In this document: piece by piece, positions 48,240 through 58,000 of the stretch
Numbering within the stretch: position 1 is the first letter of the stretch
Layout: each line of letters opens with the position of its first letter
Origin: JAAYYY01 sp964602995
GTDB taxonomy: Bacteria > Chloroflexota > Anaerolineae > Promineifilales > Promineifilaceae
Direction: 5' to 3'
DNA length: 64,000 nucleotides
Assembly: GCA_964602995.1 (NCBI GenBank)
Contig: CAZRTM010000003.1
Span: 1-64,000 of the forward strand
Notes under the pieces: generated by a model
What the model was told of the DNA's origin: nothing
Database searches by the model: none
What the model saw: the letters and a program-made list of their open reading frames with translations, nothing else
Translations under genes and position numbers: made by a program

Positions 48240-50765
48240 TTACGACAATTCAATGCCTTCCAGATAGGTTTTTACAGCAGCGGCGCTCTCTTGTTGCAGG
48301 GCGCCGTTTGCGATCTGGCGTGCCTGCTGGAAATTCAGCTTGCGGATGATTTCCTTAACAGTGGGGATGCTGGGAGCATTCATACTTAGCTCATCCAGGC
48401 CCAACCCGACCAGCAGCGGCGTTGCCAGAGCGTTGCCCGCCAGCTCACCGCACATGCCGACCCAGATGCCGGCATCGTGCCCGGCACGCACTGTTTGCTG
48501 AATCATGTGCAACACGGCCGGTTGCAGGGCGTCGGCCAGTTCGGCGACGTGCGCGTTGCCACGGTCTGCGGCCATAACGTACTGCGTGAGGTCGTTGGTG
48601 CCGATGCTGAAAAAGTCTACTTCGGGCGCCAGTTGCTCGGCAAGGGCTACGGCGGCGGGAACTTCGATCATAATGCCCACCGGCATCTGATCATCGTGCA
48701 CTATGCCCTCGCCTGCCAGCGCCTCCTGGACTTCCCGGACGAGTTGCTTGGCTTTCTGCAGCTCGTAAAGGGTGCCCACCATGGGGAACATCATGCGAAT
48801 CTTTTGATTATTTCCTGCGCGTAAGATGGCGCGCAACTGGGTGACGAAAATGTCGCGACGGTCGAGCGTAAGGCGGATGCCGCGCCAACCCAGGAAGGGG
48901 TTGTCTTCAGGTTCGAAATCGAAGTAAGGTAGCGGTTTATCGCCGCCGACGTCCAATGTGCGGATGATCAGTGGACGCCCGCCCAGGGCCTCGGCCGCGC
49001 TGCGATAGGCAGTGTACTGTTCTTCTTCTGACGGCGCGCTGTCGCGATCCAGAAAGAGGAACTCTGTGCGGAAGAGGCCAACGCCTTCGGCGCCGTATTC
49101 AACGGCGGTAGGGACATCGTTGGGATTGCCGATGTTAGCTGCCACTTCAATGCGCCGGCCATCGCGGGTTACGGCCGGTTGTTGCGCCGCCACTTTGGCT
49201 TCTGCTTCCCGCTTCAGCCATGCGCTCCGTTCCGCCTCCAGTTGTTCCAACTGTGCCGCATCGGGTTCAACCCAGATTTCTCCGCTCTGGCCGTCAATGG
49301 CCAGGGGGGTGCCCTGGGAGATGGTTTGCAGCCCTGGCCCGACGCCGACGATGGCCGGAATGCCGAAGGCACGAGCGAGGATGGCGCTGTGCGACGTTGC
49401 GCCGCCGCGCTCGGTACAAATACCCAGCACGAGGGACGGTTCAAATTGGGCCGTGTCTGAAGGCGCCAGGTCGCTTGCCAACACAATGGATGGTTCTGAC
49501 AGGTCAAGAGAAGCTGCCTGGGCGCCAAGTAGATGGCGCAACACACGCTGTCCCACGTCGAGGACATCAGCGGCGCGACCCTGCATATAGTCGTCTGTCA
49601 TTTGCCGGAATTGGCCGGCAAGCTCGTCGATTTCAGTCTGCCACGCAGCACCGGCGTTGATGCTTTGGGAAAGAATGCGTTCCTGGACGGCCTCCAGCAA
49701 AGATGGGTCCTCCAGAATCAGCATGTGTGCCTGAAAGATGGCGGCTTCGGCGCGGTTGCCCTGCGCGATGACTCGCCGGCGCAGGGCGTCGATTTCCTGA
49801 CGGGCCGCGTGGATGGCGTCGAGCAGGCTTTGCCATTCGGCCGAGGGATCCGCAACGGAGTACGTTTCAACCCGGTGTTGTTGGGCGCGGTAATGGACGG
49901 CCGGACCGATGGCGATTCCCGGAGACGCAGGAATGCCGGCCAATGTTCCTGTGCCGCTTTCGGGTGGCGCCGGGCTGGTCACGGCTCGGGCTTGCTTCCC
50001 TTCAACCTCAGCTTCCACCAGCTCCTCTTCTTCGCCGAAGCGGGAACGGACCAGCGCTTGTAGTTCTGCCAGGGCCTCCTGCGCGTCGGGGCCGCTGGCG
50101 GTGATGGCAATCTCGTCGCCGAAGCGCGCTCCCAGTGTGGCTACCTGGTTGATGCTTTTCGCATTGGCGCTCTTGTCTTCTTTGCGCACCTGGATGTCGG
50201 AGGCGAAGCGGTTGGCGGTGGAGACGAACTGTGCAGCGGGGCGGGCGTGTAGGCCCATGCGGTTCTCAATGGCGACGCGAACTTCGTGGCCTGCGCCGCC
50301 GTCTGCATCGCCGGTTGCTGTTTCTTGCGCGACGCTTTCAGCACCGGCCGCTGCTCCAGGCATCTGATCTTGCTTGGCACGGAGTGCGCCGAGCGCTTCT
50401 TCGCAGACCTGATCCAGCGTGCCGCCGACCGAGGCCTGGACTGCCGCGGCAATGGCCCCTTCGACGAGGGGGGCGCCGCAGAGGCGTACACTGGCTTGCT
50501 GTTCTTCGGGCAGGAACTCCACGGCCATTTCAGTACTCATAATGGCGCTACCCAGATCAACCAGAACAACAACGCCGTCATCGGAGTAGACCGACTGAAT
50601 GGCCTCGTGGACCTTCATGGCATCGGTCCCAATGGGATTGTCTGGATCGTCAATGCCACCGGCGGCGGCAATTTGTACGGCGCTGCCCTGGACCATCTGC
50701 GTTGCAAGCTCGCGTACGCCTTCAGCCAGGCTGGCGCTATGGGATACGATAACAATGCTAACCAC
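48240..50765 (-). CDS. dhaM: DhaM-HPr-Enzyme I fusion (PEP-dependent phosphodonor of Dha kinase)
   Basis: An 841-residue fusion of three PTS phosphotransfer modules. DhaM (EIIA-Man-like) at about 1-135 with active His9 in VIVSHSASLAEG and VVVLVDLGSAIMSTEMA. HPr at about 161-250 with His173 in NRMGLHARPAAQ and a Ser46-like site in AKSINQVATLG. Full-length Enzyme I at about 275-841 with phospho-His ~459 in GGATSHSAILARAFGIPAIVG, GVGLFRTEFLFLDRD, and the PEP-site Cys in WVGMCGELAGN. E. coli DhaM has a truncated EI; here EI is complete, so the protein should carry phosphate from PEP to DhaL by itself. GTG 50765 with AAAGGAACC is chosen over the upstream TTG 50819. Confidence 0.92.
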   Translation of the reverse strand: MVSIVIVSHSASLAEGVRELATQMVQGSAVQIAAAGGIDDPDNPIGTDAMKVHEAIQSVYSDDGVVVLVDLGSAIMSTEMAVEFLPEEQQASVRLCGAPLVEGAIAAAVQASVGGTLDQVCEEALGALRAKQDQMPGAAAGAESVAQETATGDADGGAGHEVRVAIENRMGLHARPAAQFVSTANRFASDIQVRKEDKSANAKSINQVATLGARFGDEIAITASGPDAQEALAELQALVRSRFGEEEELVEAEVEGKQARAVTSPAPPESGTGTLAGIPASPGIAIGPAVHYRAQQHRVETYSVADPSAEWQSLLDAIHAARQEIDALRRRVIAQGNRAEAAIFQAHMLILEDPSLLEAVQERILSQSINAGAAWQTEIDELAGQFRQMTDDYMQGRAADVLDVGQRVLRHLLGAQAASLDLSEPSIVLASDLAPSDTAQFEPSLVLGICTERGGATSHSAILARAFGIPAIVGVGPGLQTISQGTPLAIDGQSGEIWVEPDAAQLEQLEAERSAWLKREAEAKVAAQQPAVTRDGRRIEVAANIGNPNDVPTAVEYGAEGVGLFRTEFLFLDRDSAPSEEEQYTAYRSAAEALGGRPLIIRTLDVGGDKPLPYFDFEPEDNPFLGWRGIRLTLDRRDIFVTQLRAILRAGNNQKIRMMFPMVGTLYELQKAKQLVREVQEALAGEGIVHDDQMPVGIMIEVPAAVALAEQLAPEVDFFSIGTNDLTQYVMAADRGNAHVAELADALQPAVLHMIQQTVRAGHDAGIWVGMCGELAGNALATPLLVGLGLDELSMNAPSIPTVKEIIRKLNFQQARQIANGALQQESAAAVKTYLEGIELS

Positions 50766-50863
50766 GGTTCCTTTACCTTTCGTTGGCGTAGGTTTAGGCT
50801 CAGGTTTGAATGATGCCAATGTACTCTATTGGACGGCTACCGCCCCGAGAGCGGGCTATATAA

Positions 50864-51250
50864 TCACATGCTGACCAGAACAACTTCTAACCAGATGCCA
50901 TAAGCGATGGCGATGATGCCGATAATGACGGCTGCCCAATCAACGACTCGGCGTGTGGACGGACTGACGTTGAGATCGAGGATAATGGCCCTCATGCCAA
51001 GCATGGCGTGGATGGTCACAACGATGAGGAAAATGATGGTGATGGTGAAGATGAGTGGGTTGGATATGTAATCGATGACCTGTTCAAAGTTGCGAAGGCT
51101 ACCTTCAACGACGAAGTGGTGCGCGATCATGTGCAGGAGCAGCAGAAAGACGAGGAGGACACCGGTGAAGGCCTGAATCAGCCAGATGGTCCCGGCGGCG
51201 CTGCCGCGGGGCTGTCCTTGTTTAGTTTGTGAAAGTTGGACGTCTGTCAT
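50864..51250 (-). CDS. Succinate dehydrogenase subunit D-like membrane anchor
   Basis: A 128-residue, three-helix cytochrome b556-type anchor. Helix 1 carries LLLLHMIAHHFVVEGSLR (His40, 44, 45) and helix 2 carries IHAMLGMRAIILDL with His81 at the position of the SdhD heme ligand; helix 3 is about 103-123. TAGGAG precedes ATG 51250. It is the third member of the sdhB/C/D-like set directly behind the GlpA-type gene, with no SdhA. It would hold the quinone and heme site for electrons from the iron-sulfur subunit. Confidence 0.85.
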   Translation of the reverse strand: MTDVQLSQTKQGQPRGSAAGTIWLIQAFTGVLLVFLLLLHMIAHHFVVEGSLRNFEQVIDYISNPLIFTITIIFLIVVTIHAMLGMRAIILDLNVSPSTRRVVDWAAVIIGIIAIAYGIWLEVVLVSM

Positions 51251-51260
51251 GGCTAGACTC

Positions 51261-51692
51261 CTATAGCGTGAAGATGATATAGGCGCTGATCGTCAACAGG
51301 ACAATGGTGACGGCGGTGACGACCCAGAACAGAGTGCGTTGGCGGTCGGCGCCCATGCCCAGACCCACAAGCGTGACCCGGATGCCGTTCAGCCCATGAA
51401 ACAGCACGCCGAAGATGAGAATGACGTCAAGGATCAGGAAGAAGGGTGTCTTTGCCAGCGCTATGAAGCTGTCCCAACCTTCTTCACCGCGGGTCAACAG
51501 AAAGAGGACGGCCAGGTGCAGAAAGAGGTAGAGCGTAAGCCCCAGCGCTGTGAGACGGTTGAGGGCAAAGGCCCAGGAGCCTGCACGGTCGCGGCGCACG
51601 TCGAACCAGGCGCGGATGGGGTTTTTGGCGCGCACGCGTCGCAATTTTCTGGCCTGAGGAAAATCTCTTAATTCAGGTGGGGCGTCTTCCAT
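51261..51692 (-). CDS. Succinate dehydrogenase subunit C-like membrane anchor
   Basis: A 143-residue anchor with a basic cytoplasmic N-terminus and three helices. SWAFALNRLTALGLTLYLFLHL (helix 1, His59) and ILIFGVLFHGLNGIRVTLVG (helix 2, His99, the heme-ligand region H-x3-G-I-R) match SdhC/FrdC-type cytochrome b. AAGGAGAAAG precedes ATG 51692. Gaps to its neighbours are 24 and 10 bp, so it is in one transcript with the Fe-S subunit and the D-like anchor. Confidence 0.87.
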   Translation of the reverse strand: MEDAPPELRDFPQARKLRRVRAKNPIRAWFDVRRDRAGSWAFALNRLTALGLTLYLFLHLAVLFLLTRGEEGWDSFIALAKTPFFLILDVILIFGVLFHGLNGIRVTLVGLGMGADRQRTLFWVVTAVTIVLLTISAYIIFTL

Positions 51693-51716
51693 AGGACTTT
51701 CTCCTTTTTGATCAGC

Positions 51717-52445
51717 CTAGCGGCGCCCAAAGTCAAAGAGGTTGCGAAACTTCTGCCTGGTCAGCTCGCCGCGCAAAGACATGATCTTGCCGCCGGGGTC
51801 AACACCGGTGGGGCAGACTTCTGTGCATTCATAGGCGACGTGACAGCGCCAGCAGCCTTTCTCATTGTCAACCCAGTCCAGCGCATCTTGTGGGTCGCGG
51901 CCACGTGGTTCCTCCACCACGCGCCAGGCGGCCGCCAGCGCCGCCGGACCATAATAATTTTCGTCTGTGCCCATAATGGGGCAGGCAGAGACACAGGCGC
52001 CACATTCAATACAGTTCTCAAAGCGTGTGTACAATTCTATGCCATCGGGCGTCGCTGACTCTGCCAGGAATTCGCTTTGGCGGATATAGGGCCGGTCGGC
52101 GGGGTTGAGGCGCCCGTAGAAATTGACCATGTCTACGACCAGATCGCTCACCACCGGGATGTTGCGCAATGGCTCAACCAGAACTGTCTCTGTGCCAAGC
52201 TCCATGGCTCTGACCACACAGGCCAGTTGTTCCTGCCCGTTGATGACCATGGCGCAGGTGCCGCACGAGGCGTGGTGACAGGAGTGGCGTAGCATAAGTG
52301 AGGGGTCCTGGTCGCGGCGAATGTGCATCAGGGCGATCAGAACGGTGGTGTTTTCGTCAACAGTGACAGGATAGGTTTCGTAGCGAGGCGCTTCGTCTCC
52401 TTCATTGTAGCGGAATAGCTTGAACTGAAGTTCTTTCTGAGCCAT
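51717..52445 (-). CDS. Succinate dehydrogenase-type iron-sulfur subunit (SdhB-like) next to GlpA
   Basis: A 242-residue electron-transfer subunit with all three SdhB cluster motifs. [2Fe-2S]: Cys56, 61, 64 and 76 in SCHHASCGTC...LAC. [4Fe-4S]/[3Fe-4S]: CIECGACVSACP (145, 148, 151, 155) and RCHVAYECTEVCPTG (201, 207, 211), plus an extra Cys198. YYGPAALAAAWR is typical of SdhB. Its start is 8 bp from the GlpA-type gene stop and its GAGGAG ribosome-binding site overlaps that stop region, so the two are translationally linked. In classical SDH it would receive electrons from SdhA; here the adjacent flavoprotein is a glycerol-3-phosphate dehydrogenase. Confidence 0.92.
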   Translation of the reverse strand: MAQKELQFKLFRYNEGDEAPRYETYPVTVDENTTVLIALMHIRRDQDPSLMLRHSCHHASCGTCAMVINGQEQLACVVRAMELGTETVLVEPLRNIPVVSDLVVDMVNFYGRLNPADRPYIRQSEFLAESATPDGIELYTRFENCIECGACVSACPIMGTDENYYGPAALAAAWRVVEEPRGRDPQDALDWVDNEKGCWRCHVAYECTEVCPTGVDPGGKIMSLRGELTRQKFRNLFDFGRR

Positions 52446-52453
52446 TAGTCTCC

Positions 52454-53620
52454 TCAGGCGTAGTATGCTTCGAATGGTAGGAGGACGACTTCTTTGGTGC
52501 GGCAGGGTGCATCGATGCCCAGTTTGCCGACTACGACATCGGCCGCTGCTTCTGCCATGCCACGTAGCGTGGTTGCTTTCCCCCCGGTGATGGTGACAAA
52601 TCCTTCGACCCCCTCATCGCTATGGTCAAAGCATTTGAAGGTGCGGCTCAGCGCCCGGCCACTATCGGCATCGGCCTGTCGCGGGCCAATGAGGGGGCGA
52701 GCGGCCGACCACGCGGCGCGGAACGGTGTCTCATTGACGAGTGGTATCATCTTGGCTCCTTCATCATACATCAGTTGGATGTGGTCTTCGGGCAAACCCA
52801 GAGCGTCGGGATCCTCAACGACCCAGGAGCTGGTGCCAATAACTGAGAGGTTGCGCTGGGGAACGATGATGTCACCGTCGCCGGATCTGGTCATGCGATT
52901 GATGACCATATTGCACAAACGGCCCTGCAGCGCGACCATGACGCCGGGCGAGGGCCGGATCGGCACTTCCACGCCGGCCATGTCGGCGATCTGCCCGCTC
53001 CAGGGGCCGGCGGCGTTGATGATGATGTCAGCGCCAATTTCGTACTCTTTGCCGCGCGCATGATCGATGGCGCGCACGCCCGTGACTGTGTTGCCCTGTT
53101 TGACGACGCCAATCACCTCGTGGAAGGGGCGAATGGTGGCGCCGTTCTGTTTGGCAGTGGCAAAGAAGCGTAGTGGCAGGCGCATGGCGTCCATGGTGGC
53201 GTCGGGGATGCGAACGGCCAGAATTGTGTCTGGGTTGAGATTTGGTTCCAGGCGCAGCGCTTGCTCTCGGGTCAGCCGTTGTGTGGGAATGCCGCACTCA
53301 GCGCATCCTTCCAGAAAGGCGTGGCTGTATTCAACATCCTCGTCATTGATGGCTACAAAGAGGCCGTCATTTTCCTCGAAAGAGCCAGGAGCGATCCGGC
53401 GCAGCGTCATGTTTTCTTCGATGCACTCGATGGCGCTCTCCTGGTCGTTGACGGCGTAGCGGGCGCCGCTGTGTAACAGACCGTGATGGCGGCCGGTTGT
53501 GCCCGCTGTGACTTCATGCCGTTCCAGCAGCGTCACCTTCAGGCCCCGCAACGCCAGGTCGTGTGCAACGGCTGCACCTGTGCCACCCCCACCCACAATC
53601 AGTGCGTGAAATGTTTCCAT
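52454..53620 (-). CDS. glpA: GlpA-type glycerol-3-phosphate dehydrogenase flavoprotein
   Basis: An FAD enzyme oxidising glycerol-3-phosphate to DHAP. The 388-residue protein has the DAO fold: FAD site ALIVGGGGTGAAVAHDLALRG, then TGRHHGLLHSGARYAVNDQE, closely matching E. coli GlpA rather than GlpD, then NDGLFVAI, INAAGPWSGQIA, IGTSSWVVEDPD, RPLIGP and GFVTITGGKATTLRGMAE. It ends about 150 residues before GlpA does, so the C-terminal BFD-like [2Fe-2S] domain is absent. No GlpB or GlpC is present; SdhB/C/D-like genes follow directly. ATG 53620 (GGGGGA upstream) is preferred over ATG 53632. Confidence 0.92.
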   Translation of the reverse strand: METFHALIVGGGGTGAAVAHDLALRGLKVTLLERHEVTAGTTGRHHGLLHSGARYAVNDQESAIECIEENMTLRRIAPGSFEENDGLFVAINDEDVEYSHAFLEGCAECGIPTQRLTREQALRLEPNLNPDTILAVRIPDATMDAMRLPLRFFATAKQNGATIRPFHEVIGVVKQGNTVTGVRAIDHARGKEYEIGADIIINAAGPWSGQIADMAGVEVPIRPSPGVMVALQGRLCNMVINRMTRSGDGDIIVPQRNLSVIGTSSWVVEDPDALGLPEDHIQLMYDEGAKMIPLVNETPFRAAWSAARPLIGPRQADADSGRALSRTFKCFDHSDEGVEGFVTITGGKATTLRGMAEAAADVVVGKLGIDAPCRTKEVVLLPFEAYYA

Positions 53621-53661
53621 AGTTTCCCCCATCCTCGCCTGTAGCCATGCAGTTCAGTGAG

Positions 53662-53689
53662 ACATCCGGTTTTCCGGAAAAGCGGATGT
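53662..53689 (-). repeat. 28-bp near-perfect palindrome in glpK-glpA gap
   Basis: ACATCCG...CGGATGT flanks an inner palindrome TTTTCCGGAAAA; only one pair of positions breaks the symmetry. It lies about 40 bp before the glpA-type start. It may be an operator or an RNA hairpin. No T-run follows. Confidence 0.6.
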
Positions 53690-53707
53690 TTTTGCCGATA
53701 AGAAGGG

Positions 53708-53743
53708 AGGATTTACCATAACAGATCTGTTACGGTAAATCCT
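53708..53743 (-). repeat. 36-bp inverted repeat in glpK-glpA gap
   Basis: AGGATTTACC...GGTAAATCCT flank TAACAGATCTGTTA. The only asymmetry becomes a G-U pair in the minus-strand RNA, so the transcript can form an almost uninterrupted stem between glpK and glpA. The stem extends through GGG/CCC past one bulge. It could be an operator, an mRNA processing or stability element, or a partial terminator. Confidence 0.65.
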
Positions 53744-53825
53744 ACCCGATTTCTTGACAAACTGCATGCTACTGCTGCTTCTCATGGAGAGAGTCGCAGC
53801 GCGCAAGGGGGTTGATGGGTTGAGG

Positions 53826-55349
<1,524 letters not shown>

Positions 55350-55393
55350 TGATACCATCTCCTTACCGGCGTGAATTTCACATTACCGGTTCA

Positions 55394-56026
55394 CTATGCC
55401 TCTTTGAGCGTCTCAAGCAACGTCTTTAGCATCAGGTAGGATGAGGTTGCTCCCGGATCCTGATGACCAATACTACGTTCTCCGAGGTAACTGGCCCGTC
55501 CTTTCTTGGCCTGCAGGGGTATGGTGTCTTCCATGCCCTGTTCCGCGGCTTGCACGGCCGCCTCCAGAGCCGTTATTGTGTCGTTGCCTTCGCCCAGCGA
55601 TTTCCGCATGGCGTCCAGCGCCGGCATCCAGGCATCTATCATCGTTTTGTCGCCCAATTGAGCGCGTCCACGTTGGATCAGACCATCAACACCGGCCTGC
55701 AACAGCGCCGCCAGATCTTCGCCGCTTAGCTCTTCTTTAGCCGCGGCGGACATGCCGGCGCGCATAAAGAAAGTGCCATAGAGCGGGCCACTGGCGCCGC
55801 CGACGCTGGAAATGAGCGTCATACCCGTTGTTTTGAGAATGTTACCGATGTCTTTATCGGCAACGCCAGGTAGCTTCTCCATCACTTTGTCGAAGCCCCG
55901 CTTCATGTTGGTGCCATGATCGGCATCACCAATCGCGGAGTCTAGCTGCGTGAGATACTCTTTGTTCTCCGTGAGGACACCGGCCAGATTCTTCAACCAC
56001 TGTACAACTTGGTCCTTGCTTGCCAT
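55394..56026 (-). CDS. dhaL: Dihydroxyacetone kinase ADP-binding subunit DhaL
   Basis: A 210-residue all-helical subunit that holds ADP as a cofactor, is rephosphorylated by DhaM, and transfers phosphate to dihydroxyacetone on DhaK. Mg/ADP ligands Asp29, Asp34 and Asp36 are in LDSAIGDADHGTNMKRGFDKV. SSVGGASGPLYGTFFMRAG and GDKTMIDAWMPALDAM match the family; the C-terminus carries GRASYLGERSIGHQDPGA. AAAGGACC precedes ATG 56026. Between dhaK (31 bp) and glpK (44 bp). Confidence 0.95.
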   Translation of the reverse strand: MASKDQVVQWLKNLAGVLTENKEYLTQLDSAIGDADHGTNMKRGFDKVMEKLPGVADKDIGNILKTTGMTLISSVGGASGPLYGTFFMRAGMSAAAKEELSGEDLAALLQAGVDGLIQRGRAQLGDKTMIDAWMPALDAMRKSLGEGNDTITALEAAVQAAEQGMEDTIPLQAKKGRASYLGERSIGHQDPGATSSYLMLKTLLETLKEA

Positions 56027-56057
56027 ATCAGAACGGTCCTTTATTGCCTGAACGAGC

Positions 56058-57131
56058 TTATACGCCCCAACGCAATCCTGGTGTGTTCACTGGCGCATCC
56101 CAAAAGCGGAGTATCTCATCATCTGCTTTAAGGAGGGTGATCGATGCACCCTGCATTTCCAGAGACGTGATGTAAGGTCCGATCAGATTGCGTACAATCT
56201 CGATTCCTCTGTCTTCACAAATCTCGGTTAGTTTGCGATAGATGGTGTACAGCTCAGAGACGGGTGTGCCGCCCATGCTATTGACGAAGGCGATGACGCG
56301 GTCGCCGGATTGGAACGGCTCGTCAGTCAGTTCCTTATCTACCCATTCGCCATTTTCGTTGTCCCATTCACGGACTGTGCGCGAGTAGGCCGGGTCGTCG
56401 AGGATTTCGGTGGCCAGTATTTCGGTGATTTCATCAGCCGTAGTCATTTCCATACGGCGCTGGCCTGGTTCACCGTGGATACCAATACCGATTTCAATTT
56501 CGTTTTCGCCCAGTTCAAAAGTGGGTTTGCCGGCGGCAGGGACCGTGCAGGAGGTCAGGGCCATGCCCATGGAACGGCCATACTGACTCACTCGTCTACA
56601 GAGGTCGGCGCATTGCTCAAGGGAATAGCCAGCTTCAGCAGCCGCGCCGACGATCTTTTCAGCCAGAACAGTCGTGCCTACACCACGGCGTCCGGCGGTG
56701 TAGAGGCTATCTTTCACGGCGACATCGTCGTCGATCAGGATCGTCTGAACCTTAATGCCATCGGCATGGGCCAGCTCGGCGGCGGTTTCGAAGTTGAGGA
56801 CATCGCCAGTGTAGTTCTTGACGATGAACAGGACGCCTTCGCCGCTGTCTACGGCCTTGGCGCACTCGTACATCTGGTCGGGAGTGGGGGACGTGAAGAC
56901 TTCGCCGGGGCAGGCGCCGTCAAGCATGCCCATGCCCACGAATCCACCATGCATTGGCTCATGCCCACTGCCGCCACCTGAGACAATGGCCACCTTGCCT
57001 GCAACTGGTGCATCGGCGCGATAGACATAGTTTGGTTCAAAATGGACCTTCAGCATGTCGGGGTGGGCGATGGCCATCCCCTCCAACTGTTCCTTCACGA
57101 CGTCGTCGACGGCGTTGATTAACTTCTTCAT
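56058..57131 (-). CDS. dhaK: Dihydroxyacetone kinase substrate-binding subunit DhaK
   Basis: Binds dihydroxyacetone covalently through a His and presents it to DhaL-ADP. The 357-residue protein has His57 in SGGGSGHEPMHGGFVG, Asp110 in NYTGDVLNF and the covalent-binding His219 in IGIGIHGEPGQRR, the three active-site residues of E. coli DhaK. ATG 57131 with AAAGGAGCGCAGC is chosen; the longer frame to 57209 runs back into an intercistronic hairpin. No C-terminal DhaL domain is fused, so it is the PTS-dependent type, consistent with the DhaM fusion in the same locus. Confidence 0.96.
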   Translation of the reverse strand: MKKLINAVDDVVKEQLEGMAIAHPDMLKVHFEPNYVYRADAPVAGKVAIVSGGGSGHEPMHGGFVGMGMLDGACPGEVFTSPTPDQMYECAKAVDSGEGVLFIVKNYTGDVLNFETAAELAHADGIKVQTILIDDDVAVKDSLYTAGRRGVGTTVLAEKIVGAAAEAGYSLEQCADLCRRVSQYGRSMGMALTSCTVPAAGKPTFELGENEIEIGIGIHGEPGQRRMEMTTADEITEILATEILDDPAYSRTVREWDNENGEWVDKELTDEPFQSGDRVIAFVNSMGGTPVSELYTIYRKLTEICEDRGIEIVRNLIGPYITSLEMQGASITLLKADDEILRFWDAPVNTPGLRWGV

Positions 57132-57176
57132 GCTGCGCTCCTTTAGCTGATTGACCGTTTGATGACGGTCTAGATA

Positions 57177-57208
57177 TGGGTCAGGTAACAGCCTGTGTTC
57201 CTGACCCA
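57177..57208 (-). repeat. Intercistronic hairpin between glpF and dhaK
   Basis: TGGGTCAGG (57177-57185) and CCTGACCCA (57200-57208) pair, continued by AACA/TGTT across one bulged base, leaving a 5-nt loop. No T-run follows on the minus strand. Probably an mRNA stability or processing stem that could uncouple glpF and dhaK levels. A smaller stem GACCG/CGGTC lies just downstream (57153-57170). Confidence 0.55.
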
Positions 57209-57259
57209 TTATTCAGATTCAGTCGCGATCGTAGTGATTGTTGGGTCGACTGATTATGG

Positions 57260-58000
57260 TTACGGCGTTGCCAGAATGATAAGGATGCCAGCGAGGATGC
57301 CGCCAATGATCGGGCCAACGACCGGAATCCAACTGTAGCCCCAGTCGGAGTCTCCTTTGCCGGCAATGGGAAGCAGTTGGTGTGCGATACGGGGGCCGAG
57401 GTCACGGGCGGGGTTAATGGCGTACCCTGTGGGGCCGCCCAGAGAAAGGCCAATACCCCACACCAGGGCGCCGACGAGAAACGGTCCCAGACCGTCAACC
57501 GGGATGCCCATTGCGGTCGGTGAGCCGGTCATGTCAAATATCGCTGCGACGCCCATGACCAGCACGATGGTGCCGACGATTTCAGTAACGGTGTTCCAAA
57601 TAGGATTGCGAATGGCTGGGGCCGTGGAGAAGACGGCCAGCTTCAGGCCAGGATCCTGCGTAGGCGCCCAGTGCGGCATGTAGGCGAGCCAGACAATGAT
57701 CGCGCCGATGATTGCGCCGACCATCTGAGCGATGATAAATCCTGGTACGTCTCCCCAAGCAAAGTTACCGGCAACAGCTAATCCGACGGTGACGGCCGGG
57801 TTGATATGTGCGGCAGAACTTCCGAAGAGGCCGGAAATGAAGACACCAACCATCACCGCAAAGGCCCACCCCGTGGTTATGACAATCCATCCTGCATTCT
57901 GCCCCTTAGATCTCTCCAGCAGTACATTGGCCACAACGCCATCACCGAGAATGATCAGGAACATTGTGCCGAACAGTTCACCAAGAAACGGACTATTCAT
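57260..58000 (-). CDS. glpF: Glycerol uptake facilitator (aquaglyceroporin)
   Basis: A 246-residue MIP channel with six helices and two half-helices. NPA boxes are HINPAVTVG (first) and YAINPARDLGPR (second). The Asp after the second NPAR is the residue that marks glycerol-permeable GlpF rather than water-only AqpZ. The Gly/Ala-rich helices and short C-terminus are typical. It lets glycerol diffuse into the cell to be trapped by GlpK. AAGGAT precedes ATG 58000. It is the first structural gene of the glycerol operon, after dhaR. Confidence 0.95.
   Translation of the reverse strand: MNSPFLGELFGTMFLIILGDGVVANVLLERSKGQNAGWIVITTGWAFAVMVGVFISGLFGSSAAHINPAVTVGLAVAGNFAWGDVPGFIIAQMVGAIIGAIIVWLAYMPHWAPTQDPGLKLAVFSTAPAIRNPIWNTVTEIVGTIVLVMGVAAIFDMTGSPTAMGIPVDGLGPFLVGALVWGIGLSLGGPTGYAINPARDLGPRIAHQLLPIAGKGDSDWGYSWIPVVGPIIGGILAGILIILATP

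Noticed and set aside
52454..53632. The flavoprotein as a divergent SdhA
   Set aside because: Its motifs match the GlpA branch of the DAO family throughout, and the fumarate reductase/SdhA signatures (HRLGSNSL-type and active-site His/Arg blocks) are absent.
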